DNA of 64,000 nucleotides from NCBI GenBank assembly GCA_019722365.1, contig JADFUC010000501.1, forward strand, positions 2,170,001-2,234,000, read 5' to 3'. A program made the position numbers and the translations under genes. The stretch's first letter is position 1. Each line of letters opens with the position of its first letter. Source of the DNA: Lithospermum erythrorhizon. Lineage: Eukaryota > Streptophyta > Magnoliopsida > Boraginales > Boraginaceae. Positions 11,288-22,124 of this stretch are shown piece after piece. The notes below the pieces were generated by a model that saw nothing but the letters and a program-made list of their open reading frames with translations, did not search any database and was not told where the DNA came from.

Positions 11288-13309
11288 ACCGCTATCGTAG
11301 CCAGTTATCGACAAAGAGATAGCGGTAAAAGTTTAAAAGTTAGAAAAGTTCACTAGAGGAATACTTTGTATTGCCAGAATCCTCGACGAATTCAGTTCCG
11401 CTTCCTCCATAAGAGTATATCGTCACATAATCTTAGTTCGGCGTTTCGATGCATTGGCCGCTAACACTAGCTCCAAGTTCGCGATACATCGGAGAAGAAG
11501 TTCTTTAGTAGGCCGAATACGGGAAGCGGTAGGATGACTGCGCGCTACTATCAGATGTAGCCTGGTCCGTACGCCCCAAGAGAGGTAGTACAACAAAAAA
11601 GTTGTCTCGAGTGGTATTCTCGTTATTACGAGCGATTTCTGCATGCATTCGGGCAGACACGACCTTAGTCGGCCACGCTCATACATTTTACATCGACAAG
11701 CAGCAGGTTCCGACTCTGAGTATCCTATTATACGTGTCCTGTATGGAGCCGGTTCTCAACGCATTTAGCATTGATACATCAAGCCACGGCTAACGGGTTC
11801 CGTCAGGCTGGCTCTGGATTGGCTCGGGCCTTGACAGAGACAAATGGTGTATTCTCAGACATCGAGTAAGTGCTGTATACGCGCCTACATGACTTACGAA
11901 TTTGTTATCTCCTCGAAGCCTGTTGCATGCTGGGCGGTTCAGCTTTCAAGAAAGCGAAGGCCGATTCTCTACATGCGGTTCGAATGTGATTCTAAATCAG
12001 GCGAAACGTGGAACTTTGTATGCTTGTGAAGGTAGTACGCTTTTCTCCAGCTTTAGTTTGTCATGGCTGGGAAACAAGTCGAGCAGTAAATTTTGGAAGT
12101 CAATCAAGTGAAGTCTGAGGGCACTTCTCGATTACTTTCGCTGGCAAATACTTCGCGTTGGCTTCAAGGGTTTCAAATAACATCATGGTACCAAGATGTC
12201 TTCGAGAGCACTACAACTGGGTACCTTTCCTCGGTGAGGTACATACGGCTAACGGGAGGAGTTAGCCTACGCTTTTCCTACTGCAGGCGAACTCCTCGCC
12301 TCGCTGGCCATCCGCTGCCGGCGCTGGCACTATTCAACGGCAGTCGTTATCGGAGAGGGATTTTTTCACTCGTGGGTCCGACGATCAAAGGGAAGACATC
12401 GGGTCAAGACAACGCCCTGGGAAAGAAAGCATGATTTGGTGATTTCTCACGCCAATGATGTAAAGTTAGCATACTGGGTATACACTAGTTATATTTCTCA
12501 AGCTTCGGCCCTTTCTCCTCGTAACGCCACGTTGTTAAAGAAATGAATATCAACGCTTAACGAAGAGGTTTTCGCACTTCAAGAGAAAAACTACGAGCAC
12601 CTCCTACGGTGATACGGGTACGTACATATGTCGATCTTTACCATGTGTCAGAGAAGGCTGTTCTCACGAGCCATCTTTTATAAAGAAGTTGGGTTATCGG
12701 GTAAGAAGCTCCGGCTCGATGAAATTTCAGAATGAAACGGAGTCACTGTAAGCACTAGACTTAGGAGCTCTGCCAGAAACCAAGAGAAGAAAAGGTTTCA
12801 CTGCGGTGTTGGTTGTTCAAGAAGGCTTATGGCTATCACCAACCTAGGATCAAGTATAAGGTTCGACCATTGCTAGAGGTTTCACCAACGAAATATTCTC
12901 ACATTTTAGCCCACATACTTCCATCACATGCTTTCTTGGCTATGCTTGCACATCGATTTGGGGCTTCGAGCAATCTTTTGACGCTAAGCATAACTTTCTT
13001 ATATGGAAAGTTTCAGAAAAGAGAGCATAACACCCCAAACCGACGGTTTCCAAGAATCTATGTAGAAGACTCGCAAGTCAAGCAGCTATACGGCTCAAGC
13101 AATCTCGAAAGGTACAAGATGTTTTATGCCTTCATGCCTCGATATCGTAGATTGGAGGAAATTCATACGATAGTTGTGCATACTACAACAAGTGTCAAAG
13201 GGTCATTCATTTACTTGGTATCACGTACGATATGTCGTTAGTCGCTAAAAAGTATATTTTAGATATCTCGCAATTTTACTGGTCGCTTTTACGCGTGCGA
13301 CAATGGGAG

Positions 13310-14085
13310 AATTGTCAAGCGACCGAACCGGCCCAATGACCCGTCCAAATCCCATCCGAATAAACCGATCCGTCCGGCCCAATTTTTCTATCCGATCCGA
13401 ATCTGATCCGACCGGTAACCCGGAACAGATCGTAGTTTAATACAAATAAACAAAAAAACGCCTCTATATTTCAGATAGCCCGCCTCCGGCCCCCCTCCGA
13501 CCTACTCTTCATTCATCCCCCTCTTCTCTCTCATTACTAATAATTTATTTTCTTCTCCTTTAATCTTGAATTTCGCTATACTTTATTCATTATGTAATTT
13601 TAAAATCAGAAATACGCTTTGATCTTACGCTTAATTGGCTTTTAATTCATGTAAATGCTGCTTCGATTTTTTATTGTGCTTTCTTAATTGTTATTTGATT
13701 TTTATGTTATTAACTTATTATTCCTAATCATATTCGATTTTCAAGGCTCGGACTGACACTGGATATTATTTCCGCTTTGTTTTTAATACTAAATTGAAAT
13801 TTGGACTACGGAGCTTTTAAAACGGACTAATGGTAATTTTATGATTTATCAGTAATACCCGGTTTCATTCCCATTAATTTCGCGATACGCAGCTTTGATA
13901 TCAAGCCAGATAATACCGACCGACCAAGCTCGATAAACCGCAGAACCTAATCGGGTTCGTGGACTGCTCTCGTCCGGGTCCGACTTTCGACCGATTTCTT
14001 TAGTTTCGTCCGTCCTGACATTTAATTAACCGTTTCTCGATTACCGAAAACCTGGCCCGAATCAACCTAGAATATCACTAATACC
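13310..14085. mobile_element. GC-rich insertion nested in copia copy 1 (hAT-like ends, tentative)
   Basis: This segment is absent from the paralogous copia copy. Its left part is rich in CCGAACCGGCCC, CCGATCCG and CCGACCGG phrases and its right part in GGGTCCG, CGTCCG and CCTGGCCCGAATC phrases. Such clustered pyrimidine/CG sub-terminal motifs with mirrored ends are common in non-autonomous hAT elements. Copia-like sequence (TATTTTGGATAT-type) is found on both sides. I could not define exact ends or an 8-bp TSD, so the family is uncertain. Confidence 0.4.
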
Positions 14086-14574
14086 AAGCATTATTTTTGG
14101 ATATTTTTATTCCGACTACGCGACGCGACAAAGTAGGGAAGATCGACGACCCAGACGTATTCCTTCTACGATTCCGTCATGAATGGCGCTTACTGAGCCT
14201 ACAAATGACTTTGTCTATTACAAATGGCGCCGAAGATACGGGCTTGACAGTAATCTACTAAGCGAGTGATTTTGGCTGAGATGACAATAACCTACATCAT
14301 TTAATTGCTTATCAAGCAGTATCATGATAAATGAGCGCAATACGCTTCTCGATCAAGCGATCGCTTCATCACAGCAGAGACCAAACACATTAACGCGAGA
14401 TATCATTTCTTGAGAGCCGAGAGTATAACTGCCGCAGAACAAAGCGCATAACGCAAAACAACCCAAATTGGATATGTTTATGAAGTCGAAAGCCCTCATA
14501 AAGAAAGCTTCAACATCATTGAACTACTAACGTTCGTAGAAATAAGTTAGTCGTTCGCAGAAAAGCAAAATCTG

Positions 14575-14765
14575 ATAAATTTAACAATTTTTCTTCTTAT
14601 ACTATAATTTTTCTTTTTATACACTTTCCATTCTTAAACGATGTAGACATTTCGATTTTTTACTTCTTAAATTAACGAATTAATCGCTTTAAACGTTAAT
14701 TGTCATCATTGACGGCATAACTCTCCTCCAATAATTCCATCGATATGTACTCCCTCCACCAATCT
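14575..14765. repeat. Right member of the dispersed direct repeat pair
   Basis: Same orientation as 6803-7005. It lies about 250 bp upstream of the NLR start codon, so it is part of that gene's promoter region. It adjoins the truncated end of copia copy 1. Confidence 0.6.
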
Positions 14766-15010
14766 TAAATAATACTCCGTAGTTTATTTATGATATGGAC
14801 CTGTCTCATCTAATGCAGTGTAATAATTATCGTAGGTATTGGTTGAGCTTATCAGTACAGTAACATATTTGTGGACAAAAATGTATGACACTTGATGAAG
14901 AAGAATAAGTATTGCCTTGCATATATATCATAAAGTGAAGAGTAGTTTTTGTTACAGCTATTTGCATCTACTTGTCACACACAAAAAAAAAAAACTGGGA
15001 AGAACCAATC

Positions 15011-17926
15011 ATGGCAGAAGCAGTGGTTTCTCTTGTGGTGGAGCGTTTGGCTAGTGTGATTGAAGAACAAATACGAGAGGAAATAAATCTTGTCGTGGGA
15101 GTGAAGAAGGAGGTAAACAGTCTTACCAAGAAGCTAAACATGATCAGAACAATACTTGATGATGCAGAAAATAGAAAAATGAAGGAGATTGATGTCCAAG
15201 GTTGGCTAGAGGAGCTTCATGGTTTATCTTATGATATGGATGATGTATTGGATGAGTGGAACACAGCACTCCTCAAAGCAGAACTGGAACAAGTTGATCA
15301 CTCATCAGGTTCAAAACCGAAGTTAAGTTTCTCTAGCATTTCCTCTTGTTTTTGTTTAAAGAAAGTTTCTCTTCGTCGTGATATTGCCTTAAAGATAAAG
15401 GATCTTAATACAAGATTGGAAGTTATCTACAAAGAAAAAGATCAGTTCAAGTTTGTTGAAGGAGAAAGGATTGATTCTAATGTATTTAAGCCGATTAAGA
15501 CCACATCTGTCGTCAAAGAATCAGAAGTATATGGTCGAGATGATGATAAGGATGTTCTTGTTACAAAGTTATTGGATGAGGTTAGTATTGATAGCCAAGA
15601 ACAAGATGAGATTCTTGTTATGTCTATTGTTGGTACAGGTGGACTAGGGAAAACAACTCTGGCTCAACTGGTATACAATGATGAGAGTGTAGGGAAGGAA
15701 TTTGAACTAAAGATATGGGTGTGTGTTTCAGACCCTTTTGATGAGATTCGAGTTGCTAAAGCAATTCTTGAGTGTCTAGGAAAGGGAAAGGAGTCGCGTG
15801 ACCTTAATGAACTGGAAACATTGCTAGAGCTAGTAAAAGTCGAGATTAGTGGAAAGAAATTCTTGCTTGTACTCGATGATGTTTGGAATGAGGATGAGAG
15901 ATTGTGGGAGCCACTGAGAAACTCTCTTGAAAATGGGGAATGTGGGAGTAGAGTTTTGGTTACAACTAGGAATGAAAAGGTTGCAATAATGATGGGAAGT
16001 GGATACTTGCATCGACTGGGTTTGCTATCAGATGTTGATTGCTGGTCTTTGTTTAAGAAAATAGCATTTGCCGGAAGGAAGAAGGATGAGGGTAGATTAG
16101 AAGGAATTGGTAAAGAGATAGTTAAGAAGTGTCATGGAATGCCACTTGCAACAAAGACCTTAGCCGGTTTGCTGAGGTTCAAAAATACGACAGAGGAGTG
16201 GCAAAATGTGTTGGACAGTGAATTATGGAAGTTGGAGGTTGCGGCAATAAAACTGTTTCCTCATCTCTATTTGAGCTTCTGCGATGTGCCTCCGATTATG
16301 AGGCCTTGCTTCACTTACTGTGCAATCTTTCCGAAAGATACAAAAATAGTAGTGGCGGATTTAATCAAATTGTGGATGGCACAAGGGTATCTGGCCACCG
16401 CTAGGAGTGATGAGGAGGTGGAGCTTAGGGGACAGGAGTACTTCAATGATTTAGCAATGCGTTCTCTTTTCCAGGATTTCGAACGTGATGAATTTGGAGA
16501 AGAAGTAATTTCCTGCAAGATGCATGACATTGTACATGATTTTGCACAATATATGGCAGGAAAAGAATGTTTGATCATGCAAAATGATTCAGGATCTAAC
16601 TCATCTGATAGTGTTCAAGTTCGTCACTTCAATTGGATTGCAAGTGAAGAATTCACTTGTATTCCTTCAGTTTGCACCACTGGAAAGCTTCGCAGCTTTA
16701 TGGCAGATTCAGTCCCGGAAAATCTTTTTCAAGATTTGTTGAGCAACCTTAAACATGTCAGATCATTAAGGTTAAAGAACGCCGATCTGTATGAGATTCC
16801 CAAGGATATCAGTACTCTAATTCATTTGAGATACCTCAATCTCAGTGATAATCCTTTGGAAGAGTTGCCGGAAGAGGTGTGTGATTTGATCAATTTGGAG
16901 ACATTAGACATTTCTGAGAGTGGCATATATGCACTACCACTGGCAATCGGGAAGCTAATAAATCTGAGGCATCTCGTTATTACAGAATGTTACTTGCAAT
17001 TCCCGCAGTCTCTTGAAACGTTGACAAGTCTTCGAACATTTGATAAATTCATTCTCAAAAGAGGAAACAAGTTGGGATGTTTGAATAACTTCAACAACCT
17101 TCGTGGATCTCTAGAGATCACTGTGGATGATGATGTGGATCTGGTTTCTGAGAAAATTGAGATGGAGAAAGCAGAGCTGAAATGTAAGAAACACATCAAG
17201 AAATTTCAGTTGATGTTCTATGATCAAGTTTATCCAGATCACTTTGGAGATCCTGCAGTGTTGACAGAGTTGATTGATGTTCTTGGCTCACCACCAAACG
17301 TTGAAGTTCTGTACTTGTATGCACTTCCAACCACCCGTTTGCCCACATGGATCACATCTCTCTATAGTCTCAGAGATCTTACTTTAGAAAGCGGTGAATT
17401 ATGGTCCTCGTTGCCACCTCTCGGGAGATTACCTCATCTAGAAAGTCTTCAGATTTGTAATTTCCCGAGTTGCAGGCACATTGGACATAATTTTCTGGGA
17501 GTAGAAGTTGAGGGCAGGGATACTACTGATGCCACTTCTTCAGGAGAATCATCTTCAGCATCATCCGTTGTAGTTGCATTCCCTAAGTTGGAAAAGTTAG
17601 TGATAAGAGATTGTGAGGAATTTGAAGAGTGGGAAGACCTAACAGACAAGGTTGAGAAGAGATTTGCAGTGTTTCCGCGATTGCAAAATCTTCAAATACT
17701 TTTCTGTCGTAGACTGAAAACATTGCCACCCCGTCTTTTGGGAATGGCGACGTCTCTAGAGTCTCTACAGATCAAAAATTGCCATACCTTTCTTGATCAT
17801 CATGTAAAGGAAAGAGGACTGTCTTCACATTTCAAGGAGCATTTTATGGGCGAAAGGCGAGTGGCAAGCTCTGCATATTTTGATTCCAATGATGCCATTG
17901 GCGAGTTTCTAAAACGACTAAGGTGA
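15011..17926 (+). CDS. CC-NBS-LRR (NLR) disease resistance protein, RGA type
   Basis: Single exon, 971 residues, starting at the ATG of MAEAVVSLVVERLASV; upstream in-frame codons lack another ATG. An Rx-type coiled-coil domain (residues 1 to about 135, with DDVLDEW) precedes the NB-ARC: P-loop GTGGLGKTT (208-216), RNBS-A KIWVCVSDPFD, kinase-2 LLVLDDVW (D289, D290), RNBS-B GSRVLVTTRNEK, GMPLAT (376-381), RNBS-D CFTYCAIFPKD and MHD (504-506). LRRs fill about residues 540-950. All nucleotide-binding and switch motifs are intact, so it looks functional. The family acts as cytoplasmic immune receptors that sense pathogen effectors and trigger hypersensitive responses; the ligand cannot be inferred. 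It sits alone between transposon blocks, a common setting for NLR genes. Start is supported by the usual MAExx(V) N-terminus. Confidence 0.95.
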   Translation: MAEAVVSLVVERLASVIEEQIREEINLVVGVKKEVNSLTKKLNMIRTILDDAENRKMKEIDVQGWLEELHGLSYDMDDVLDEWNTALLKAELEQVDHSSGSKPKLSFSSISSCFCLKKVSLRRDIALKIKDLNTRLEVIYKEKDQFKFVEGERIDSNVFKPIKTTSVVKESEVYGRDDDKDVLVTKLLDEVSIDSQEQDEILVMSIVGTGGLGKTTLAQLVYNDESVGKEFELKIWVCVSDPFDEIRVAKAILECLGKGKESRDLNELETLLELVKVEISGKKFLLVLDDVWNEDERLWEPLRNSLENGECGSRVLVTTRNEKVAIMMGSGYLHRLGLLSDVDCWSLFKKIAFAGRKKDEGRLEGIGKEIVKKCHGMPLATKTLAGLLRFKNTTEEWQNVLDSELWKLEVAAIKLFPHLYLSFCDVPPIMRPCFTYCAIFPKDTKIVVADLIKLWMAQGYLATARSDEEVELRGQEYFNDLAMRSLFQDFERDEFGEEVISCKMHDIVHDFAQYMAGKECLIMQNDSGSNSSDSVQVRHFNWIASEEFTCIPSVCTTGKLRSFMADSVPENLFQDLLSNLKHVRSLRLKNADLYEIPKDISTLIHLRYLNLSDNPLEELPEEVCDLINLETLDISESGIYALPLAIGKLINLRHLVITECYLQFPQSLETLTSLRTFDKFILKRGNKLGCLNNFNNLRGSLEITVDDDVDLVSEKIEMEKAELKCKKHIKKFQLMFYDQVYPDHFGDPAVLTELIDVLGSPPNVEVLYLYALPTTRLPTWITSLYSLRDLTLESGELWSSLPPLGRLPHLESLQICNFPSCRHIGHNFLGVEVEGRDTTDATSSGESSSASSVVVAFPKLEKLVIRDCEEFEEWEDLTDKVEKRFAVFPRLQNLQILFCRRLKTLPPRLLGMATSLESLQIKNCHTFLDHHVKERGLSSHFKEHFMGERRVASSAYFDSNDAIGEFLKRLR

Positions 17927-18056
17927 AAGATGAAATCTGATTATGATGGTTCTGGCTTTAGTAATATTTCAGTTTTTCTAGAATCAGGAGGGCCTATGTA
18001 AATTTGTAGCATCTACTACTTCATGCATTTGTCACTGTAATCTGAGGTTTTCAATC

Positions 18057-18062
18057 AATAAA
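18057..18062 (+). terminator. Candidate polyadenylation signal of the NLR gene
   Basis: A canonical AATAAA lies 131 bases beyond the NLR stop codon. Confidence 0.5.
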
Positions 18063-18230
18063 GTCGATACGAAATTTCTGTACAATTGTCAACCTCCAAC
18101 TGATAAATATTTCTGCACTAATAACCACTTGTAGATGTGAATTAGTTACTGTAGCACCTTCATCAAACATTACCAAGGGAATTCATTTGCTTCTGATGTG
18201 ATCAAATTGTATTTTAAAAATTATTTTTTA

Positions 18231-18340
18231 TTTTAAAAAAAAACCCACCCACCACCCCTTACAACGGTATTATAACAAGTGACTCTAAATTACTCTGGAA
18301 CGACTCCTAACTACTGCGCCATTCGACGTTCTCTATTACT
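18231..18340 (-). mobile_element. tRNA-derived SINE, older copy
   Basis: Read on the minus strand this segment has a tRNA-like head (CGAATGGCGCAGTAGTTAGG), a degenerate B-box region (GTTATAATACC), then GTTGTAAGGGGTGGTGGG and an A/T tail. It aligns over its length with the sharper copy at 25206-25309. Similar AT-rich phrases flank it (AAAAATTATTTTTTA on the left, TAAATTATTATTATA on the right), which could be a decayed duplication. Confidence 0.6.
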
Positions 18341-18672
18341 TTATAAATTATTATTATAAAGCACTATCAAAGCTTTGCTTTCTTTCTGACCGAAGCTCTC
18401 TGTGGCTTCCACTCGATTGATCAATACCTCTCTACTTGATCTGTCACTCGACTCAAGCTGTCTGCTTGGTCCTTTGATCAAAGCTCTCTCTGCTGAGCTT
18501 TAATGCAGAACTCTGCAAATGCTTCCCTCTATTTATAGATAGAGCTTTGCCAGCCTTCGGATATTTTGAACTAAATACAACTTAGCTTTTTCATTTTTTT
18601 GAACTTTAAATCTAACCAAATTTATTGAATTGTTATTATCTAGCCGAGAATAAACTATGTGAAGTTAGAAAA
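18341..18672. other. Spacer downstream of the NLR
   Basis: No gene seen. A short CT-rich patch at 18380-18540 contains repeated CTCTCT and GATCAA phrases but no identifiable structure. Confidence 0.3.
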
Positions 18673-18920
18673 AATTCGATTCTTTTACAACAACCCTAAT
18701 CTTGTTCGAAAAAAAATTTAATGTAAACATCAAATTAAGCTTTATCCAATAAAGTTATTAACCCATAGATCTATCGAGATCTCACATATTAAGTTCAAAA
18801 ATTCGATTCTTTTACAACAACCCTAATCTTGTTCGAAAAAATTGAACAGAAACATCAAAATTAAGTTTAGTCCAATAGGTCATTAACCCATAGACCCATT
18901 GAAATCTCACATATTATCTT
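18673..18920. repeat. Two-copy tandem duplication, 127-bp period
   Basis: AATTCGATTCTTTTACAACA begins at 18673 and at 18800. Both copies continue with ACCCTAATCTTGTTCGAAAA, then ATTAACCCATAGA and ATCTCACATATTA. The copies differ by small indels and substitutions. Confidence 0.8.
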
Positions 18921-19489
18921 TCTTTCTTTTTTTAACGGCTACAGATTGCACTGAGATTTATTAATAATAAATCAAGTAAACTGCGCCAACCATGTGAACG
19001 GTTTACGCGCGACAGATTGATCAAGAAAAACGCTGACAGAGACCTAACTCACGACCTCGCTGCTACAGTTTCAACTATTTTACCAACTTTGGGCTTACTC
19101 AAGTAGCTAGATCTCACATAATATCCATTCAATCACTGGACACCAATAGATGGGCCATCTTTTTCTTTAATGCTTTAAGAAGTTATGTCGTTCCTTATCA
19201 ATGGTAGCAAACGATATAGCCCCACATTATAGGTATTGAGTCGTTAAATCTTGATAAGTTAAACATTGCCTACAAGCATTCAAGGAATAAAAAATGATTC
19301 ATTAATTGTGTTGTGGCACATCTTTCATTTTTGAAGGAGGTTGGTTTGTCAATTTTCTTGATATACATATACCATCCAGTTTCCAACTTTCTACTTTCAA
19401 ATAAACATGCCTATTATTTTCCTAGTGGTTGATTGCTTAGTAGCTCCAACCATCTTTTGAAGACCCCATTACCATCAAAACAAGCAATC
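18921..19489. other. Spacer without recognised gene
   Basis: Mixed AT-rich sequence. A moderately GC-rich patch at 18960-19080 (ACTCACGACCTCG phrase, also at 59510) may be a retroposon remnant, but I cannot classify it. Confidence 0.3.

Positions 19490-19563
<74 letters not shown>
19490..19563. repeat. (AT)n microsatellite
   Basis: An almost uninterrupted run of about 37 AT dinucleotides with one early AA interruption. It is likely to vary in length between individuals. Confidence 0.95.
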
Positions 19564-19567
<4 letters not shown>

Positions 19568-19924
19568 TTTAACGCTGCTAATAATTGCTTTTCTTCCATT
19601 TTTTCACGCTAATTCATTTTCGCCTTCCAATCTACGTTATTATTAATTAATTATTTGCATATAATTGGTTATTACTAATTATTTATTTGTATTGCTTTTG
19701 CTTATTAATTGGCTCTTAATGCATCTCAGACAATACTTCCACTAATTTACAATTACACATATTAATGCACAAATAATTTTAAATTATATTAATTTAAAAA
19801 TCATTACGCTAATATATAATTTCTATTTTCTGCTATCAGAATATAAAATCACAATATGCACCATTTAAATGAAAAAAATTATGAGTTTATACATTTTTTA
19901 AAATCTAGAGTCTATTTAACAAAA

Positions 19925-21125
19925 AAGTATACGTTATAGTATTTTATACACTATATAAGTAATACAATACTATATAAAAATATGATAAATTATTATAGAT
20001 ATTTATATCAAAAACGTTAAGTGAAGTTAAACTACATCAAGTTAAGTAATTTTGATATTTTTTATAGATATCGCTTAAGGAAAATTATAACCATAAGTAT
20101 AATATAATAATATTCAAAATAAGTACAAAAATTATACAATTAATAATTATAGAAACTAATAGATTTTAAATAAGTATTAAAATAAATTTAATTATTTTGA
20201 ATTAAGTAATTATACAAGTAAAGAAGAATGCAAATTAAATTTATTAAATTTTAGTATACATAAAAGTTTAGGTTACATTAGTATTTAAGATAAATTAGAA
20301 CACACTAATTATGACTTTAATTAGTGTGTTATGATTAAATGTATGCTAACTTTTGGATGTAAATCAATTAGAACACACTAATTATGACTAATTATAATTA
20401 AAGTCATAATTAGTGTGTTCTAATTTAGTATGTTCTACTTATAATTTAAATAGAACACACTAATCAAAGTCACAATTAGTGTGTTCTAATTTATACTATG
20501 CATATAAAATATGATAAATTATAACAACATTTTGGATGTAAATCAAAGTCATAATTAGTCTTTATAATTTTTGGCACAAATAAATTATATTATTATGAAA
20601 AAGTGTTATGATTAAATGTATGCTAACATATTTAATCTATTATTATAAAAAAATTATAAGATTAATGGTTATTCATATAGAATTATAGTTTTATTATAAT
20701 ATTTTAAACACTATATAAGTAATACAATATTATGAAATTAAAAGATGATAATATTATTAGATATTTATATCAAAATATTTGAAGTTAAACTACGTAGTTA
20801 TAAGTAATTTTGATATTTTATGATAATAATTATGGCTTACTATGTCTTAGCAAAAGAAAAATTATAATCACGTATAAAATAATAATATTCAAAATAAATA
20901 TAAAATTTGTTCAAGTAATAATTTTAAAAACTAATAGATTTTCAATAAGTACTAAAATAAGTTTACTTATTTTGAAGTAAGTAATTATATAAATCATAAG
21001 TAAACAAAAATATAAATTAAATTCATTCCATTTTAGTGTAATTGAAAGTTTAGGTTAGATTAGTATTTAAGATAAATTAAATGGCATTACTCATGATTTT
21101 AACGAGGACTCTTTACAATTTTAGC
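19925..21125. repeat. AT-rich direct duplication, about 760-bp period
   Basis: Anchors repeat at fixed spacing: CACTATATAAGTAATACAAT near 19949 and 20709 (760 bp), GATATTTATATCAAAA at 19998 and 20760 (762 bp), and GTATTTAAGATAAATTA near 20281 and 21063. After these the spacing falls to about 550 bp (GCACAAATAAATTATA near 20574 and 21124), showing that the first unit has an extra segment of about 230 bp that holds the hairpin cluster. No coding capacity is seen. Confidence 0.75.
20299..20488. repeat. Cluster of three perfect hairpins sharing one arm sequence
   Basis: Three inverted repeats use the same arm core AACACACTAATTA. Hairpin 1: arms 20299-20311 and 20318-20330 (13 bp). Hairpin 2: arms 20368-20389 and 20402-20423, a perfect 22-bp stem with a 12-base loop. 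Hairpin 3: arms 20451-20464 and 20475-20488 (14 bp). The segment is missing from the second unit of the surrounding 760-bp duplication. It resembles a small foldback element that amplified locally, but no TSD was identified. Confidence 0.85.
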
Positions 21126-21294
21126 ACAAATAAATTATAATTCTTTTTTTATTTTGGAGGTATATTGAACTACGCTTTTGTAAGATATTATCCTATATTT
21201 TTATTATTATAAAAGGCGATATGAGTTTAAAGTATTCTAACATATTAATCTTTATTACAAAAAATATGTATTGATAGTTATTCATAAATACTAA

Positions 21295-21535
21295 CTCCTT
21301 CCATCCCTAAAGATTTTACGAAATAGTCTTTCACTAGTAAAAAATTAACAAACTTTACCCGATTTATCAAAAAACGTTTGTTTCGAATCAAAATTATCAA
21401 CTTAATAAGAAAAGATGCTTAAAATACTGGCTATTATCGATACATTTTTCCCTAACAAATATAAAATATATTAAAAGCTAATAGCTTCAAAATTCAAAAT
21501 ACTATTTCTATTGAACGGATATACTTAGGGATGAA
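21295..21535. mobile_element. Stowaway-like MITE
   Basis: Left end CTCCTTCCATCCCTAAAG and right end CTTAGGGATGAAG form imperfect terminal inverted repeats of the CTCCNTCC type typical of plant Tc1/mariner MITEs. Length about 241 bp and AT-rich interior fit. The TA duplication is not clear. Confidence 0.5.
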
Positions 21536-22124
21536 GTCAATTATAAGAAAATAAATAATAATAAAAATTGAATAATTTGAAAATAGATAATGAAATTTAT
21601 GTAGTAATAATAACTCATTAAATTTTTTCTTTCAATTGTAAGTTAAAATGTATTTTGGACATTATGACTCATTATTTCAAATATTAGGAGTTACAAATAA
21701 CTCTTATCCTTTCATTAATTCTTCAATAACATAATATAACATTATTTCTTACTTGTATTATGAATATACAAATGTAGTATTAGTTTATATTCGTTGTATG
21801 ATACGATTTATTAGTTAACCATCAATTAATTTTTTCTCTTACGATTTTATACTTTACTTTTTATACTTTAATATGTTTAATATAGATGTGTTAAACATCA
21901 CAAAAATACTAAAAATCAATTTTTTGTCACCTATAAAGCGCGAACGTTGCTAGTGTTTCTTTCATTTTGTTAAGACTATTACCCATTCCCTAAACTTAAT
22001 TATCTTCATCTTATTATACTCAGTTATTGAACCATTACACTCATATCAGACAAGCTTCCTCATTCATTACCTAATTTACATAATTATAATAAATTAAATA
22101 TATAATTAATAAGATATTATGAGA

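Larger units (their letters stand above)
10849..14550 (+). mobile_element. Decayed Ty1/copia retrotransposon, copy 1 (3' LTR missing)
   Basis: Collinear with the better preserved copy at 37482-41052. The 5' LTR is about 10849-11287, ending TATAACA as in copy 2. The internal part aligns with copy 2 from the primer-binding region (ACCGCTATCG) through reverse transcriptase; the phrase TCATTTACTTGGTATC near 13204 matches the RT catalytic segment of copy 2, but the YVDD codons are destroyed. Alignment breaks at about 13310 and resumes at about 14085 (see the nested insertion). It ends near 14550, before the 3' LTR, next to the direct repeat at 14575. All frames are broken, so the element is inert. 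Confidence 0.75.

Noticed and set aside
12813..13241. Open frame of 142 codons
   Set aside because: Coincides with the decayed copia RT region but in a shifted, scrambled frame; YVDD is not preserved.
14972..15010. Upstream in-frame extension of the NLR (13 codons beginning TTG)
   Set aside because: No ATG; the family N-terminus MAExVVS starts at 15011.
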